From Hybos culiciformis (taxonomy: Eukaryota > Arthropoda > Insecta > Diptera > Hybotidae), in assembly GCA_964007475.1 (NCBI GenBank), contig OZ023274.1, forward strand, positions 23,394,043 through 23,458,042: a DNA stretch of 64,000 bases. The letters are read 5' to 3'. Shown in pieces: positions 23,814 to 37,704 of this stretch; positions within the stretch are counted from its first letter, which is position 1, and each line of letters begins with the position of its first letter. A program made the translations under genes and the position numbers. The notes below the pieces were generated by a model. That model saw only the letters and a list, made by a program, of their open reading frames with translations, was not told the origin of the DNA and made no database searches.

Positions 23814-26800
23814 AGTAAATTGTCACGAAATAACTTAACACAATTGCTTTAATCAAAGAACTAAATAATTTTAATTTCCCTTTTCTGTACTTTTATTTTC
23901 TCAAAAAATTTCAATAGTGGTACATAGTTTTAATCCTTGGATTCCAATGTTATATAATATGAAAACATAATATTTAAAGGAAAAAAAAAACACAAAAATT
24001 AACTTCACTATAATTATGTTCAATTGAATGAACTTAATGTATTATTTTTCTTGTGTGTTAGTTGGAAAAAAAAAATTGTTTTTCAAAGAAAAACTTTAAC
24101 CATTTCCCACATAATGACATCAGTTGATGCCAGATGTATTATTACTTTTGGTTTCCTAACGACACTAAATATTATAATTATATACTATTTCTTTTATGCA
24201 GATTATGTTGACAGATAAGTGAGGGATCTTATCGCTGAGTGAGAATAGTTATTTGTCCATAAGTCCCGAGACACGAGAATGCGAAAGAATAAACTAAGTG
24301 GCAAAAGCTACTAAGGATTACAATTTGGACTTGCTCCTGTCCAGGTGCCTTTTTGGGCTAATATAAATTCAATGAAAATATTGTGCGAATAATATTATTG
24401 ACAATAAATTTTCCAATGATTTGGTGTCCTCGATCTTGTAAAAATATTTTCACGTGAAAAATTGCATGAAAAGGTTAACTAACAAAAAATGTATTTTCCA
24501 AAAAGGTACAAAATAAAATTTTCTTTTTTTTTTCTTTATTCAATTTACATTTAATTTGATAATTACATAATTTTATGTATAGGAAAATCAGAAAAAATAA
24601 AATAAAATAAAATATCCATACATTTCAGGTTGGAAAAACTTAATTCCTTTGGAAAATATTTAGTTCTTTTTTTTTTTTTAATTTGACTAATTGGAATATT
24701 GTTTCTGGGGCACGTACAATTTTATTTAAGCTGTAATCAAAAGCTAAAAATATATTTTTTTTTCTAAAATAGAAAATTTAGTTTTGCTTTTAACAAAATT
24801 TTCTATTTATGATATAGAAAAATAATAAAACATAATATATATATAGTTTTTCAATAGGAAAGGTGTTTTCTAAAACAAAATTCAGAAAATTTGTGTAGAG
24901 AGGAAATAAAATTAATCATTTTCAGTAAATTACAGAATAAAATACTATGATTTTTCGAAGAAATTAAATTTAATTACTTAAGTTTTAGAAAATGAAAATG
25001 GAATGAAAATTCAATGAAATACGTTAATTCATTTTTTTAACTGCTCATTAATTTTCTGCAGTTGTTAATTGCCCTGAATTTGGGCTTGGACGAAATCGAT
25101 TGGTCAAAAAGGAACTTAAACTTATATGTATAACATTCGATTTTGTTATTATAATGCTGCCAATTTTTAACCACAAAATCTCGAACAAAAAATCTAAGTT
25201 TATAAAATCTTGGGACTCTAATAACAAATTCTCGAATTAGTAAAAACCAGAATGCCACAAAATCTTCAAAAAAATTTCAATATTAAAGATTTTGCTATTC
25301 GCAATTTTGATTTCTAAACATTATTAACAAACCAAATTTTCTAAGTTACGCATGTATAATCCTTTAATAATAAATTGATAGAAACGTCAAAAACTTTAAC
25401 TTGCATAAAGTGTTCAAATATATGATTCAAAAGCAATACATATAATTTTTTACAAACATTAGGCATACAATTTTGATTAATTGCAAACAAATAAAATGTA
25501 TATCTTTTTTTTGTTAAACTAGAAAAACCACAAAAGAGCCAAAATCAAATTTCCAAAATAATCTGACTTATATGTGTTCAATGTTTTCACACAATCAATA
25601 TGTAACATTATATATAGGCAGTATATATAGAATTTCAAAATAATATGCTCTTTTAACAATTTAACAATATTTAACCAAAGAACAACTATATTATATCTGT
25701 AAGCTATTTTCGATCTCTCTAACTAAATTCATAAAACATTAATTTCATTATTGAAAGAGCATTTAAATACACTAAAATCTTTTAAAATTTGTTAATATAT
25801 GTTGTTAATAAAAGTTAAGAGTAAACTTTTTAAATTGAATTATATCTTTAAATATTGTAACAACATATCGAAGTTAATAAAAGTTTGAAACAATTATGAG
25901 CCTTTACCCCAATTGGATTAGTAAAGATAGAGATAGAGAAAAGATTCAACAAAACAAAATACGCAATTAAAAAATGTATATTCGAGGACATATTTAAATA
26001 CATTAAGCATAAATCATAATAATTTTTGACATTATTCAGAAATCAATAACAATTTTATTCATATTAATCAATTTATTAATATGAGAATTAAAAATTCAGT
26101 AATTCAATAATAACCATAAATAAATTCCTAAATTATATCTCATGAATAATATCCCTAAACAAATATGCTTAAATAATATTACACATTTCAATTAATTATT
26201 TCATTTTATTTTTTAATTAAATCTCTACTAACTACTTATTAAAATTCCCATCTAACTTTACAATAATACATTACAATAATATTTTTCCATCAATAAAATA
26301 CTATTTGGCGTAATTTGTATATTATAAAATCGGCTAAAGAAGAATTTTTTTAATTGATTAATTGATAAATATCTAATATAGTTAGTATTTAATATGTGTA
26401 TATTTTATCCAAAACTACAATGAAGTGGAATTAATAATAAGGTCATTTTACACAAAATAGCTTATTTTCTTTCCATTTATATATATAAAAATTTTATTCA
26501 CGTACAAAATAATAGAAATAAGTTTGAAATAAGTATCGATATGTATAGGCCTTTGCCATGAATGTATACATCATAGAATATGCAAATATACCAAATAATT
26601 TAATTAAATAAAAAGCATTTTATTATTATTCTAAATTCTATAGATATACATTTGTATTTATGTATGTTTGTGGCATTCTGTATACTTTTATGTGTGTATG
26701 TGGAATTTTTGGAATTTTCAAAGTAAGCAAATAACTTAATTTTAATATAAAATCAATCTCTGCATTAAATTCAATTTGTATATTTGTAATTCTATACTTT

Positions 26801-27669
26801 ATAAGCGCACATATATGTTATATTAAAATGGATTAAGTTGTTGCAATTTTTTTTATATACTTTTCAAAACAAATTTTCGTATTAAATTTTTCATCCCCTT
26901 AATATCGTTTATTTTCAATTTTGCGTTATTATATCGTTGGTTAATTTTAAAATGAACGTATTTTTTAGTTTGTTTTTCATTTTTCAAACGAATTTGAAGC
27001 TGTTGAAGCTGTTGATGCCATTAGTATGTTTAAAAACTTTACTCAATTGGACCAAAAATGTTTTATATTAAAGTTATAATAAAAATAAAATAAAAGAAAA
27101 AGATCTTTGTTAATTTAAATTAATTCGAAGCAAAAATTTAGTAAGACCTGCAAAAAAATATTTCTTTAGAAAAATTTTACAAAAGTACGTTCAATGCAAA
27201 CATTACCATCGATAGGTAGATTTTTTTTTCCTTATGGATTACCAAATCATAGGTTCTTGAAAAAAAAAAACTATTTTTATTATTGGTAGGTGTTGTATGC
27301 ACACAGAAAATTGAAAGCAAAAATTGATTAAGAATCCTTATAAATTTTTTTTTATGTATTTAAAAGTTAGATTAGACATTAGAAAAAAAAAATGAGCATA
27401 AAACATATATACATAATATGGATCTGTGTTGTATATGCTTTTACGATGACTGCATTCCAAATCGAATTAAAATGCATTTACCTAAATTTTTAAATGTGAA
27501 TATAATATATCAAAAAAAAAGAACACAATAATTTTCTTTTTAAATAAATTAGAAAAATGGAACATAGTTCTGAGTAAAAATTGCTATTTTATTTTTAGTA
27601 TAAATTTTCAAATAAAATATCGTTAGAATGATTAGAAGTTTTTTTGTTTTGGTAATGATTCGTCATCAC

Positions 27670-27725
27670 CAGGGCCACTATAAGGTAAAAAAAATTAGTG
27701 TGGTCACTTAAGGCACCACAAATGT
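27670..27725 (+). mobile_element. Possible decayed hAT-type transposon end
   Basis: CAGGGCCACTATAAGG followed by GTGGTCACTTAAGGCACCAC resembles the CAGGGCC-type termini of hAT elements, and is more GC-rich than its neighbours. No matching opposite end or 8 bp duplication was found. Confidence 0.18.
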
Positions 27726-30286
27726 TTTTAAAGCAATAACGATTACAAAGAACAAAACAAAAATAAGTGAGTATGTTCAATAGTTTTGATTTCATTATAC
27801 CGTTATTATTTTTGGCGCATTTCACAGAGAAAACTTTCTTTCATAAAATCCCAAACCAAAAATTGTGACCCGTTTTTAATTCTATTTCCAAAAATATGTT
27901 AAAAACATTGTGAAATGAAACTTTTGGAAAAATTATAAATCAATAAAAAAAAATTTAAAAATTGTTTAAATAGTAAAATCAAACTAAAAAAAAAATGTCT
28001 TTTTTTTTGTAGGTATTTTCCAATGAAAGAAAAACTTCAATAAATCAGTTTTCTAGAAAGAAAATATTTAATTTAATTTTTTTTTTAATATAAGTTCTGT
28101 AAATTACAAAATAATTTTTATTCGAGCATGTAATAAATAATAATAATAGAAAATTAACCAAAAAATCTTTTGGTAAACCGTAAATCACTACGAAAATTTT
28201 ATAATTAAATTCCTTATCAGAATTGTTTTTTTTTTCCTCTCTCTTTCTGTTCAAAATTTATAACAAATACATATACAAGGTAGTATATATATAAGGTAGG
28301 AGAAATCTACTATAATTTTCAACATTTTTCTACAATATTAACAAAAATTCAAGGACAAAATTGTTCTAAATTTTTCGAACCCAAAGTGTACGGTAGAAGT
28401 ATGAAATAAAAAAAAAGCTCAATTTTTTGCTGTAAGTTAGATACCTGTTGATTGGTTCTCACTTTTGCTCAATGAAAATTTATATCATCATTTAAAAAAT
28501 TTGCTAAAAAAATACGACTGTAAGTACGAGTATTCAAAATATTTTCGGCCTAGACCAAACTTGCGTTAAGCATTCCTTATCGAATTAGTAATAAAGTATC
28601 GGCTTTCGTAGTTGTTTTTTTTGTATTGGAACTGTGTTACAACTACAACATTAGAAGTATTATAACCCAACGACTAACGAGAAAGATTTTAAAGCTAATC
28701 TGTCGATAGAATTATGAACTTATTTCATTTGTACCACGGTTTTTTACCAAACTTGCTGCCTGAGTTATTAATCTTGTTTTCTATTAAAGAATGCATATAA
28801 GATTAGTAAAATTAACAATAACTTTCATTTATCTAATTTTTTCGAACCCAATCATGTAAAACAGCACTATCTTAAAATTTTCATTCTCCAGCCTCAAACA
28901 AAAAATAAATAAAACGATAATATTGGACCCTAATCATTTGATAGCACAAAAATATTATAAAAAAAAAAAATACTCGAGTATTGCCACCTTATAGGAAAGG
29001 CATTAACACGCTTACAATTTTAGGTTCTGATCGAAAAAAATTTACAAATTTCTTCTTTTTTTTTTGTTACAAACATTTTTCTAATAATCTAAAAATTTCA
29101 AGAATTTTTCTTCTTTTTTTTTAGGGAAAAAACGTTAATAATAATGAAAAATAACTTTAAATACCAAAAAAAAAAAAAAAAATGTAACCAGAAATAATTG
29201 AGCGTTTTATATCTCTATGTTTAATAATCAGATAGCCCAGAAGCACAAAATTACTTTTTTTTTTTTTGCGGACACTTTGTTAAGGTATTTAGGTGACGTT
29301 TTATCCTAAAAAAAAAAAAACAACAACATTACTTATATATATAAAATACCATAATATGCTTACATAAACATATAAATTATATAATATACAGTAAGGACGA
29401 AAGAAAGAAATGGGAAAAACAAGAACGAACCTTTAAATAAAAAAAAAAAAACAAAAAAATTAAACTGATAGTAGGAAAAAGCACCATCCAATAAAGCCAT
29501 AAATCACCGTGAAAAATTACCAAGAATTATATTGACAAGGGTTTTTTTTTTTATTCATTCCTGTACTAAATTCAATATAAAACGAAAATTCCTCTGTAAA
29601 AAGTTTTTCCTTAATTTTTATTATTTTTTTATTTTTATTTTTTTTTCTAATGTTTTGAAAAAGGACAAAAATTTCTTTGGCTATTTTTTTTTTGTTTTTC
29701 TCTAAAAAAGCATAAAAGATATGTAAGTATTAACTTCTTGATTTTTATCAATGAAAACGAAGAAGAAAAAAAATAAACCAAAAAATTTTTTTTAAGCTTA
29801 AGGGTGTGTATGATTAGGAGTAATTAAAAAAAAAAAGAAGAAATTAAAAGAATTCTATTGACAAGGAAATTTATAGATTTTTTTTGGTTTTTTTTTTTTT
29901 TTTTTTTGGTATAGCTGAGGAGGGTCCTATGGTTCTGATAATGTCCTTGAAATGAGAGATTTTCTTTTTTGTTGAAAAAATAAAATATAATTTATTAGGT
30001 TTTTAGGTTTTTAAGACGCGTGTCAGAATTTAGTTATTATTAAATTCGAAATAGAAACTAAAAATTGGTTTGGTAACACCGAAATTATATGAAGAATTTT
30101 TTTTGGAAGTTGTCGACGGGTTTTTAGTTTCAGTTCTCGACAACTAAGGTTTCAAAGAGACTAAGAAATTTGATTTTGGTAGAAAAACTTTCCAGGATAA
30201 TAATTCTGACAACTGCAAACCTATTAATATCATTATTTGATCGTTCCAATTGTTAATTAACTAGCAACATGAAAAATTATAGCTAA

Positions 30287-30396
30287 TTCGAAGAAGGCCG
30301 GAGACAAACTAATATAATTGTTGAAACTGGGGTAATTAAAAATCATAAATACGATTACACCATTCGGAAATGGAAGAGAAGATATAAAAATGTCAC
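30287..30396 (+). CDS. Candidate exon, product unknown
   Basis: An open segment of 36 codons plus 2 bases ends at GTCAC|GTAAGTAC, a strong 5' splice donor. The peptide is hydrophilic (EGRRQTNIIVETGVIKNHK, then YTIRKWKRRYKNV). The weakness is its 5' side: the frame is closed by TAA at 30284-30286 and only poor AG acceptors lie inside (after GAAG near 30293). No family is recognised. Confidence 0.18.
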
Positions 30397-33300
30397 GTAA
30401 GTACGTACCAATAAAACTTAAATAAATAAAAAAGTCATCAAGAAGCAAGTTTAAACGGCTTAATTTTAAGAATTTATATCTTTTTTTTCGTATAATTTAC
30501 TAAAAATTCTAATAATCAAAAGTATTTTATGTAAATACGTTTATTGACCAATAAAAATTTTTTTCCTCAAAATATTGTAATCTTGTGTCTTGGTCACATA
30601 AACCTACATTTAAATTTATGTCAATTATTGATTGTGGAAAAAACATAGATGGGCAAGAGTTATAGCTTCTATCAGATTATATGACCAACAGTCAGATAAT
30701 TTAAGAGCAAAATTTATTCACTCTTAAAAATGTGAAATAAACATGTTATAAAATAGAGGAATAAAAAAGGACACTTTTAAGTTTTATACACAAAAAAAAT
30801 TATATTCTGTTAATACTTGGGTTTTCTTATGGGAAAAAAAAAATCTTTTTATATAATATTTTTTTTGTTTTTAACTTAAATGAGCTTTTCTTTGATTTTC
30901 CAAGAGCTTAATACCTGTTTAACTAAATTTTTATATAAATTTATCAAATTTCTGAGTGAAAAAAAAACTTGAATTGTTCTATTAGATTATAAATTATCTT
31001 AAAATTGTGTAATTCAGTTTGACAGATTTGCGCCATGTGCGCTTTTCTGGCGATATGCATAAAATTAATGAAAAATTTCCACAAATATTGGTTCATAAAT
31101 TATGACAATTTGAAAATTTTTCTTCAAAAATTAACTATCTTGAGTTAATGTCCATTACCATGTTTAATTAAAAAAATAAAATGACACCCCCAAACAATTT
31201 AAACTCATGTCATAAACATATTTCCGCCTAAATTTCGAATTCAAAATCCCGCCGGAACTGGAATCATGTAAATACTACATTATTTAAGAAATTTTTTTTG
31301 AGTGTATAAGAAAAAAAAAATTATTATGTGCTATAAGTCAACTATTCATCCATATAATTTCGTTCTAATAGCCTACATATTTTCGCGTGTCCATAACTGT
31401 GGGTGGTTTTGAACACTGCATATCTTTTGATATTAAAGAAAACTGAAAATCAAACAAAAATAATAAAAAAAAAAAAAAAGGAAAAGAATTTTTATGCTTG
31501 ACAAAATATTTAATTTATAATAGGTTAGGACAAAATATATATATATTCGCCTGTATAAGACAAATATACATACATAACTGTATATATAAAGTAATACTAT
31601 CAGACCTAGGTAAATTTTTTTTCTTGTCAAGGATATGTTTCGTATCCTCAAGAGGTCTTATTTAACGAAAGAAATTGTTTTAATTTGACTTCATGCTATT
31701 TTAAACAAATAATCAAACGTCCTTATTAAAAATTTAAGTCAAATGTATATCTTATGTTTATATTATTATGGTCTTCTATTACAATAATATTTTGTATATG
31801 TATAATTATATATATTTATTTCTGTTTCTGTTTCTTTTTTTTTCAGAAGAAGAAATAGATATTATAGTTAGGGAGCTATGATTTTGATTATATAAAAACT
31901 TTTCTAGATACTTTAAAAATATAATAAAAAAAAATATTACAGTTTTATAATAAATTCCTTTCAAGTTGAAATGAAGGATTATAAAGAATTATAGAATATA
32001 GATTTGATATTGACGTAGAAAACTTTAAAATTTTATTATTAGAAATTTATGTATATTTATTTGTAATAAGATAGTCAATTAATCGCGAGGTTTCATTAAA
32101 AAAATGCATTTTAAATTTGCTAAAATTAATATAGATAAAATGTCAGATTATGATCCATTATACATGATAAGATTCGTTCATATATCAAATATTTACCTTA
32201 AATCAAGTGTATTTGTTTTTTTTGTCTTAACTCGCTGTAGTCGAATATCGACATATTTTAAACAGAAAACTCTTATTTAAAACACTGAAGATACATTTCC
32301 GTCTTGGTCTTCGTCATCTCTAATGTAAGATAATCCCAATTGAAGTTTCATATTCACTTAAAACCAAGTCTTGTTGGAATAGTGAACCTAGTACGAACAA
32401 CCTATTTACAGAATTAATGTTTCAAAAATGTATAGTGGAGTGGAGTGGTTCGTAAAGCTAAAATCCGAATCGTATAATAAATATCTAAAAAAAACACGAA
32501 GTAACAAAAGTTCAGAAAAGTACTTCAATTATAATTCGAATCACCCTGTGTGTGCATATAGGATAAAAAATTATCAAAATAGACAATTAGGTTTTTGAAA
32601 CATTAAATTAATAAGAAAATTTATCATAAATTGTTATGCAGTTAAATTTCTTGTATATTTTATATCACTGAGCATTTAATTTGGAAATTTTCCAGATTAG
32701 AAAATCAAAGAAATTTGTAAAATTGTCGTAATTTGTTTTTATCAAATTTTAATTTTATTCATGCATACATAAAGTCGCCCTTGATAAATTACTATGATGA
32801 TGATGACAATTTTATGTTTTTTAGGCACATAATAATATTGTTTTTTTTTATTTTGCTAAAGCTTTCATTTATTTATTTTTCCTTATTTATTTTTTTTCGT
32901 TTTTTCTGAGAAATTAAGGCATTTCGGATAAACAGGTGGACATGGACATTATTTAACATAAAAATAAAGTTATTTTTTGTTTTATGTTCTACTTCCTTAT
33001 ACATATTATTCACAGTTAATTACATAATAGTAAATAATTTTTATTTATTTTTTATATTTTTTTTTTTATTTAATTGAATAATTTTTTATATAGTAGGTAT
33101 ATAATATTTTGTGTATATAATTTAATATACATATTATTATATACTTTGTATAGACATTGTCATTAATATTCTGATCTTTTTAGTATAATTTTTGTTTTAT
33201 TTAGGAAAAATTGCTAAGTAAATAAATTTATTTTAGGAAAACCTAAAATAAATTTAAAGTTAGATATAAAAAAATTGACCGATATGGAAAAGAAATTTTC

Positions 33301-33557
33301 ATTTTCAGAAGCGCAGATGATTATAATGTTTGAATTTTTTGGTTCTCATCTGAAGAAAAAAGATACACCTACACAACACTTGGATAAGGCCAACATATTT
33401 TCATAGCTCTTAAGTTTTGCATTTTTTTCATTCAAAGAGATCTCTGATACAACTTTTTCGGCTTATAAAAAATTTATTTTTTCAACTTAAATGTTCAAAA
33501 TATGATGGCTTTACTCAAATACTATCGGACTCAAGTACCATAGGGTCATATTCAGTG

Positions 33558-33767
33558 CATTTGAAAGGCGATTTAATGTAGATATAAGATTTAATGTAGA
33601 TACAAGTAATTTGAATTTGACGATACAATGACAGGAAGTGCAAAAAACTGTCTTTGAAATCGTTTTTTGCTGTTTTTATACAATTTTGGACTTTTTTTTA
33701 GCTTTAAAATACGATTTTTGGCACTTTCCGTGATCGGAGCTTCAACATTCAAATTGCCTTTCAAATG
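33558..33767. repeat. Decayed inverted repeat (old foldback or miniature element)
   Basis: CATTTGAAAGGCGATTT at 33558 faces its near-complement AATTGCCTTTCAAATG at 33752-33767. Further in, GGAAGTGCAAAAAACTG faces TTTTGGCACTTTCC. The two arms are much diverged and the left arm carries an extra small tandem duplication. The open frames across it on both strands are side effects of the inverted repeat. Confidence 0.6.
33570..33605 (+). repeat. Two-copy tandem repeat, 18 bp unit
   Basis: GATTTAATGTAGATATAA is followed directly by GATTTAATGTAGATACAA, within the left arm of the decayed inverted repeat. Confidence 0.85.
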
Positions 33768-35280
33768 GCATATCTGGGATTTCTGCACCGACGGGGATTA
33801 AAAATCTTCTGGTGGCACTTGAATAGGGCCATAATATTTCATATTAATTTCTGGAATAACGCCAATTTAATTTTTATTATCGAAATGCCGATAAAATATA
33901 AATACATAGACTATCTGAAAATTTTTACTGTTTTTATTCTTTTGACGACAATTAAATGTACCTATAATGAACAGCATGTCAAAAATATAGTTTTTATTTT
34001 TTTACTTATGATTTTATTTGCAGTATAATTTTTTGTAATCTTCATAGTTATTCAATTTATATAATTTTATTTTTATTTTTTTAATCTTATATAATTCTGA
34101 TTGATTTTCGTTGTAAATTATTTTATTATTTTCTCGGTACAAGATATTGGTAAAGGTAAAATGAAAAAAAAAAAATAAAAATAAAAGAACATATGTTCCA
34201 AAAGGTATTAAAATATAGGTAGATAAGAATTGCAGAATAAAAATATATTCTGAAAAAATCAATTGAAGTTCAAATAAACTTAGGGAATTTAATATGACTA
34301 AGAGATAAAACCAAATATAAATGTATTTATAACCGTTCTTGAAATATTTAGAAGTATTTTATAAACAAGAATAAGGTTAATTAAAAAAAAATCGATCGAT
34401 CATAATTTGGAATGCTTATGTTTTGGGCCGAAATTGTTAAATTCTTCATATGTATAAGTAATATCCTGAATCCAAAATCTAAATTTTGCGACAAGCTCTG
34501 AGTTTTCTTATTTGTGTATATTTTAATTATGATTTACCCTCGAGGGGCTTGAATTAAACAAGTCCATATCATTAATATTAGATAATAATTACCCAGGATT
34601 GCTTCAAAAGGAACAATAGTATTAAAATTGTCAGAAATAAATATAAAAAAAAACTAGAATTTTGTAATAAATTAAGACGTTGTGTTGTGTAGGGAAGCAA
34701 GTAAATTATATAAATATGTTGTAAATCCTATAAACATTTTATAATAAAATACTATTATTTTCTTTCGAAGCTGTGACAGCATATTGCATTGCACCAAATA
34801 AATTATAATAACTCTATAATACGAACATCTATTTTCTTTTCTCTATTTTCGGTTTTTCAGAAATAAATTAAAAAAAATAAAAAACAAAAATAATAATAAT
34901 AGTAGGTACAATGTTACAATAAAATTTTAAGGCGGAAAATGATTTTGTAAAATATTTTTAAATTGATATTGATACCTGTGCAATCAATCTCAATATTTTT
35001 AATAAACACAATCTCAATAAGATATGAGTATATCTTATATATGTGCATCATATCTAGATATGAATGTAGTAAGATCAAAGGACGAAAATAATAAAAATGA
35101 AAAATTTATAAATGTATGAAACATAGTTTTGCACATATACATAGTTCTAATAATAAATTGAGTTATGTGAATTTTTCAATTGATTTGAGATTAATACTAT
35201 ACGAATTAAAGGTTCTTAAATGGGATATGTTCAATTTCATTTGAGATCAATATTTGATTTTGAGTATATTCCTATCCAAA

Positions 35281-35468
35281 TATTATAGTAAAAACATTGT
35301 CCATATATTGGAAACTGCATCGTTAGACCAGTTCGTAGTTTGTCCTGATAAGCTGTACTGGTTTCTATATATATACCAATATAGAAACCAGTACAGCTTA
35401 TCAGGACGAACTACGAACTGGTCCAATGATGCAGTTTCCAATATGTGGACAATGTTTTTAATATAATA
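35281..35468. mobile_element. Near-perfect foldback element, about 188 bp
   Basis: The left arm 35281-35370 and right arm 35379-35468 are inverted copies of about 90 bp with only a handful of mismatches (for example GTTTGTCC against GTTCGTCC), separated by an 8-base loop. Ends read TATTATA(G/T)TAAAAACATTG inward. If the outermost TA on each side is a target duplication, the element would be 35283-35466 and of Tc1/mariner miniature type; that is inference, because TA is common here. High arm identity implies recent origin or ongoing homogenisation. The two mirrored open frames of about 70 codons on opposite strands come from the palindrome and are not genes. Confidence 0.8.
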
Positions 35469-35879
35469 TTTTGCCATTTTGAACAAATTTACAATAAATT
35501 TTAAATGCTACTCCATCTCAGTCACAATTTCAGCGTACATATCCCGATATAAAGTTTCTCTAATAATGTTGAAATAGGAATTTGAAGTCCAATAAATCAG
35601 AAATTTGATCAATTAATATAAAGAAAATATTTCAGCAAAGTGAATATCCTTACATCCAGGACGGCGCATATGGCGAATGTGTCAATAAGATCCATTGATT
35701 CTACAAAACATTTATTTATAATTTTGTTTAGTTTTAAACTTTTTTGTTTCATTTGCTCATTTTTTAACCAGTTTTGTATTTTAAAACAAAATACTTAAAG
35801 ATTAAAATATAATCTAAAGTATGATCATAAAAATTTATTATTGTTTTAAAATTTTTTAGTGTTATATAATTCGAACAAG

Positions 35880-35934
35880 GGGGCGGCATACTAGAATCTG
35901 CACACGGGCGACAAACATGTACGGCGCGGCTCTG
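35880..35934 (-). mobile_element. hAT-type transposon terminal remnant
   Basis: Read on the minus strand, this GC-rich patch begins CAGAGCCGCGCCGTACATG and runs to GCCGCCCCC. CAGAGCCG(G/C)CC-type starts are typical of hAT transposon ends. The eight bases outside it are CCTACATA. A partner end preceded by the same eight bases was looked for in the window and not found, so only one end remains or the other lies outside. Confidence 0.35.
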
Positions 35935-37679
35935 CCTACATAAGATAATGTAGTTCACTTCTATACTTATTTATCTCCACAATTTGACCTTAAATCTATG
36001 TTCCTAACCACATAGACCTGTTTTGTAGCAATAAACTCTACTCTAAGACACAAACTGTAAGAATTTTCATTGCTGCAAAAGAAATGTAATTGAACATTAA
36101 TATTTTAAGGATATACGAAATTTGATATTTAGCTTTTATTTCATATTAAAACTATATAATAATAATAATAAATAGTTTTTTTTTAATGATAAAAAAAAAA
36201 CAATCATTTCTACCTGCTATTCTGATTATCCTGCTGCTGAAGTAATTTTTATATGATAAAATTGACAGAAAGCTATAATGACGTTAGTCGTCATACCATT
36301 TGTTATTTCATTTTTAATGGAATTCCTGTTTCTATTTTTTCATCCTTATTTTCTTTATATTTTTGTTTTTTTTAATATAATTTTTTTTCTTTCTGCTGTA
36401 TAGTTATTAAAGTTAAGAGGTTTTAAGGTGAGAAACTGGGCATGACGAACCAAAAAGGACATAATAAAACTATACACAAAAACGTCATATTAAATATCAC
36501 ATCATAAAAACTTAGTGCTATATGTACAAAAAATATAACAAAAAAAAAAAAACAAAGTGATAAAGGAATAAAGGTTTCACAACATAAAATAAGAAAGAAA
36601 AAAAAAATCTAGGGTCCCCCATATATTACACAATTGTTTCAGAACAACTACCATAGTTGTTGTTGCAAGCTATACTTAACTATACTTAACAATTAAATTA
36701 AGGAGAAAAAGAAGAAGGAAAAAAAAACAAAAATTAATTCTTGTAAATTTGGTTTCGCATATTTTTTTTTTTTTTTTTATTTCTTAAGAATTATTTTTTC
36801 ATATATTTAAAAAAAAATAAAATTATTCCTTGAATATTCCCTTTTGTCAGAAAAAATTTACACCTCCAAAAAATGAGAAGGATAAAAAAGAAGGAATTAT
36901 TATGATTTATTTTTTATTCCAAGATTTATTTAAAAAAAAAAAAAAAGCGCAATCTTTTATAAAATGATTTGATTTCCGACACCTCGGTTATTTTTTTTTT
37001 TTCATCTTCTTTAACTCACATTAAGGATATAATTATTATTTCTTTAAAAATAAAATAAAATTTTTTTTTTATTTCAATTTTAAAAACATATTTTTTTTTT
37101 TGAATAGATATCTGCATTTTGATAAATAAGATATTTTGACATGTAATGGAAAATTGGCGCGAAATTCCATTTTCATATAAAAATTTCTTGTTCTCGAGCC
37201 ATTAAAATTTCTAAGATTAACATTTATTTTAATGTTTTTCTTAATGTTGAAGTCCTGAAAATATTTAATTAAAAGAAAATTAAAATAAGGAATTCGGAGG
37301 CAATGGTGGTAGCAGTCGGGTTAAAGAAATTCAATATTTCAGTTTGAATACGAGGACAAGGTTGATTCGTCTATTTAAGAAGTGAAAAGATCGAATTATA
37401 AAAGAGCCTTTACGTTGTTTTACAGATTTCAATTGAATAAAACTTATTGTTAAGTCTTCTAAGGATATGAAATTTTTAACTAAAAATTTTTACTCTGAAA
37501 ATTTATTTAACGTTGTTTTTTTTTTTTGTTTTTTTTTTGTTTGCTTTTGTCCTTATTGTTTACATTTTGCACATATATACATACTACTACTATATACTCT
37601 TTTATACAATATAAAAATCTATATGTACGACGTGTTACACAAAAAACTTGACAGATGTTGTTGCCTATTGTTATTGCAT

Positions 37680-37704
37680 ATTATTATTATTATTATTATT
37701 ATTT
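37680..37704 (+). repeat. (ATT)n microsatellite
   Basis: Eight uninterrupted ATT units. Confidence 0.85.

Larger units (their letters stand above)
18041..27600. other. AT-rich non-coding stretch
   Basis: Over 9 kb with no established gene. It holds A/T runs, the short CATCAT repeat at 23.78 kb, a somewhat more complex patch at 24.21-24.36 kb without a recognisable frame, and the weak candidates listed separately at 19.06 and 21.58 kb. Confidence 0.5.
27601..33500. other. AT-rich non-coding stretch
   Basis: No established gene. It holds long T runs (about 29880-29910), a short hairpin at 30108-30145 (AGTTGTCGA / TCGACAACT), and the weak candidates listed at 27.67 and 30.29 kb. Confidence 0.5.

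Noticed and set aside
24210..24360. More complex, GC-moderate patch as a possible tRNA or gene piece
   Set aside because: No cloverleaf arms or GGTTCRANNCC box were found, and all six frames are broken.
31820..31882. Polypyrimidine tract plus CAG followed by a short frame ending in TGA
   Set aside because: Only ten codons are open after the acceptor; too short to support an exon.
32431..32560. CAGGGTGATTCG-like word (minus strand, near 32548) as a Tc1/mariner end
   Set aside because: No flanking TA at the boundary and no opposite end were found. Similarity is limited to about a dozen bases.
35254..35486. Two nearly identical peptides encoded on opposite strands
   Set aside because: They are explained fully by the near-perfect inverted repeat; not genes.
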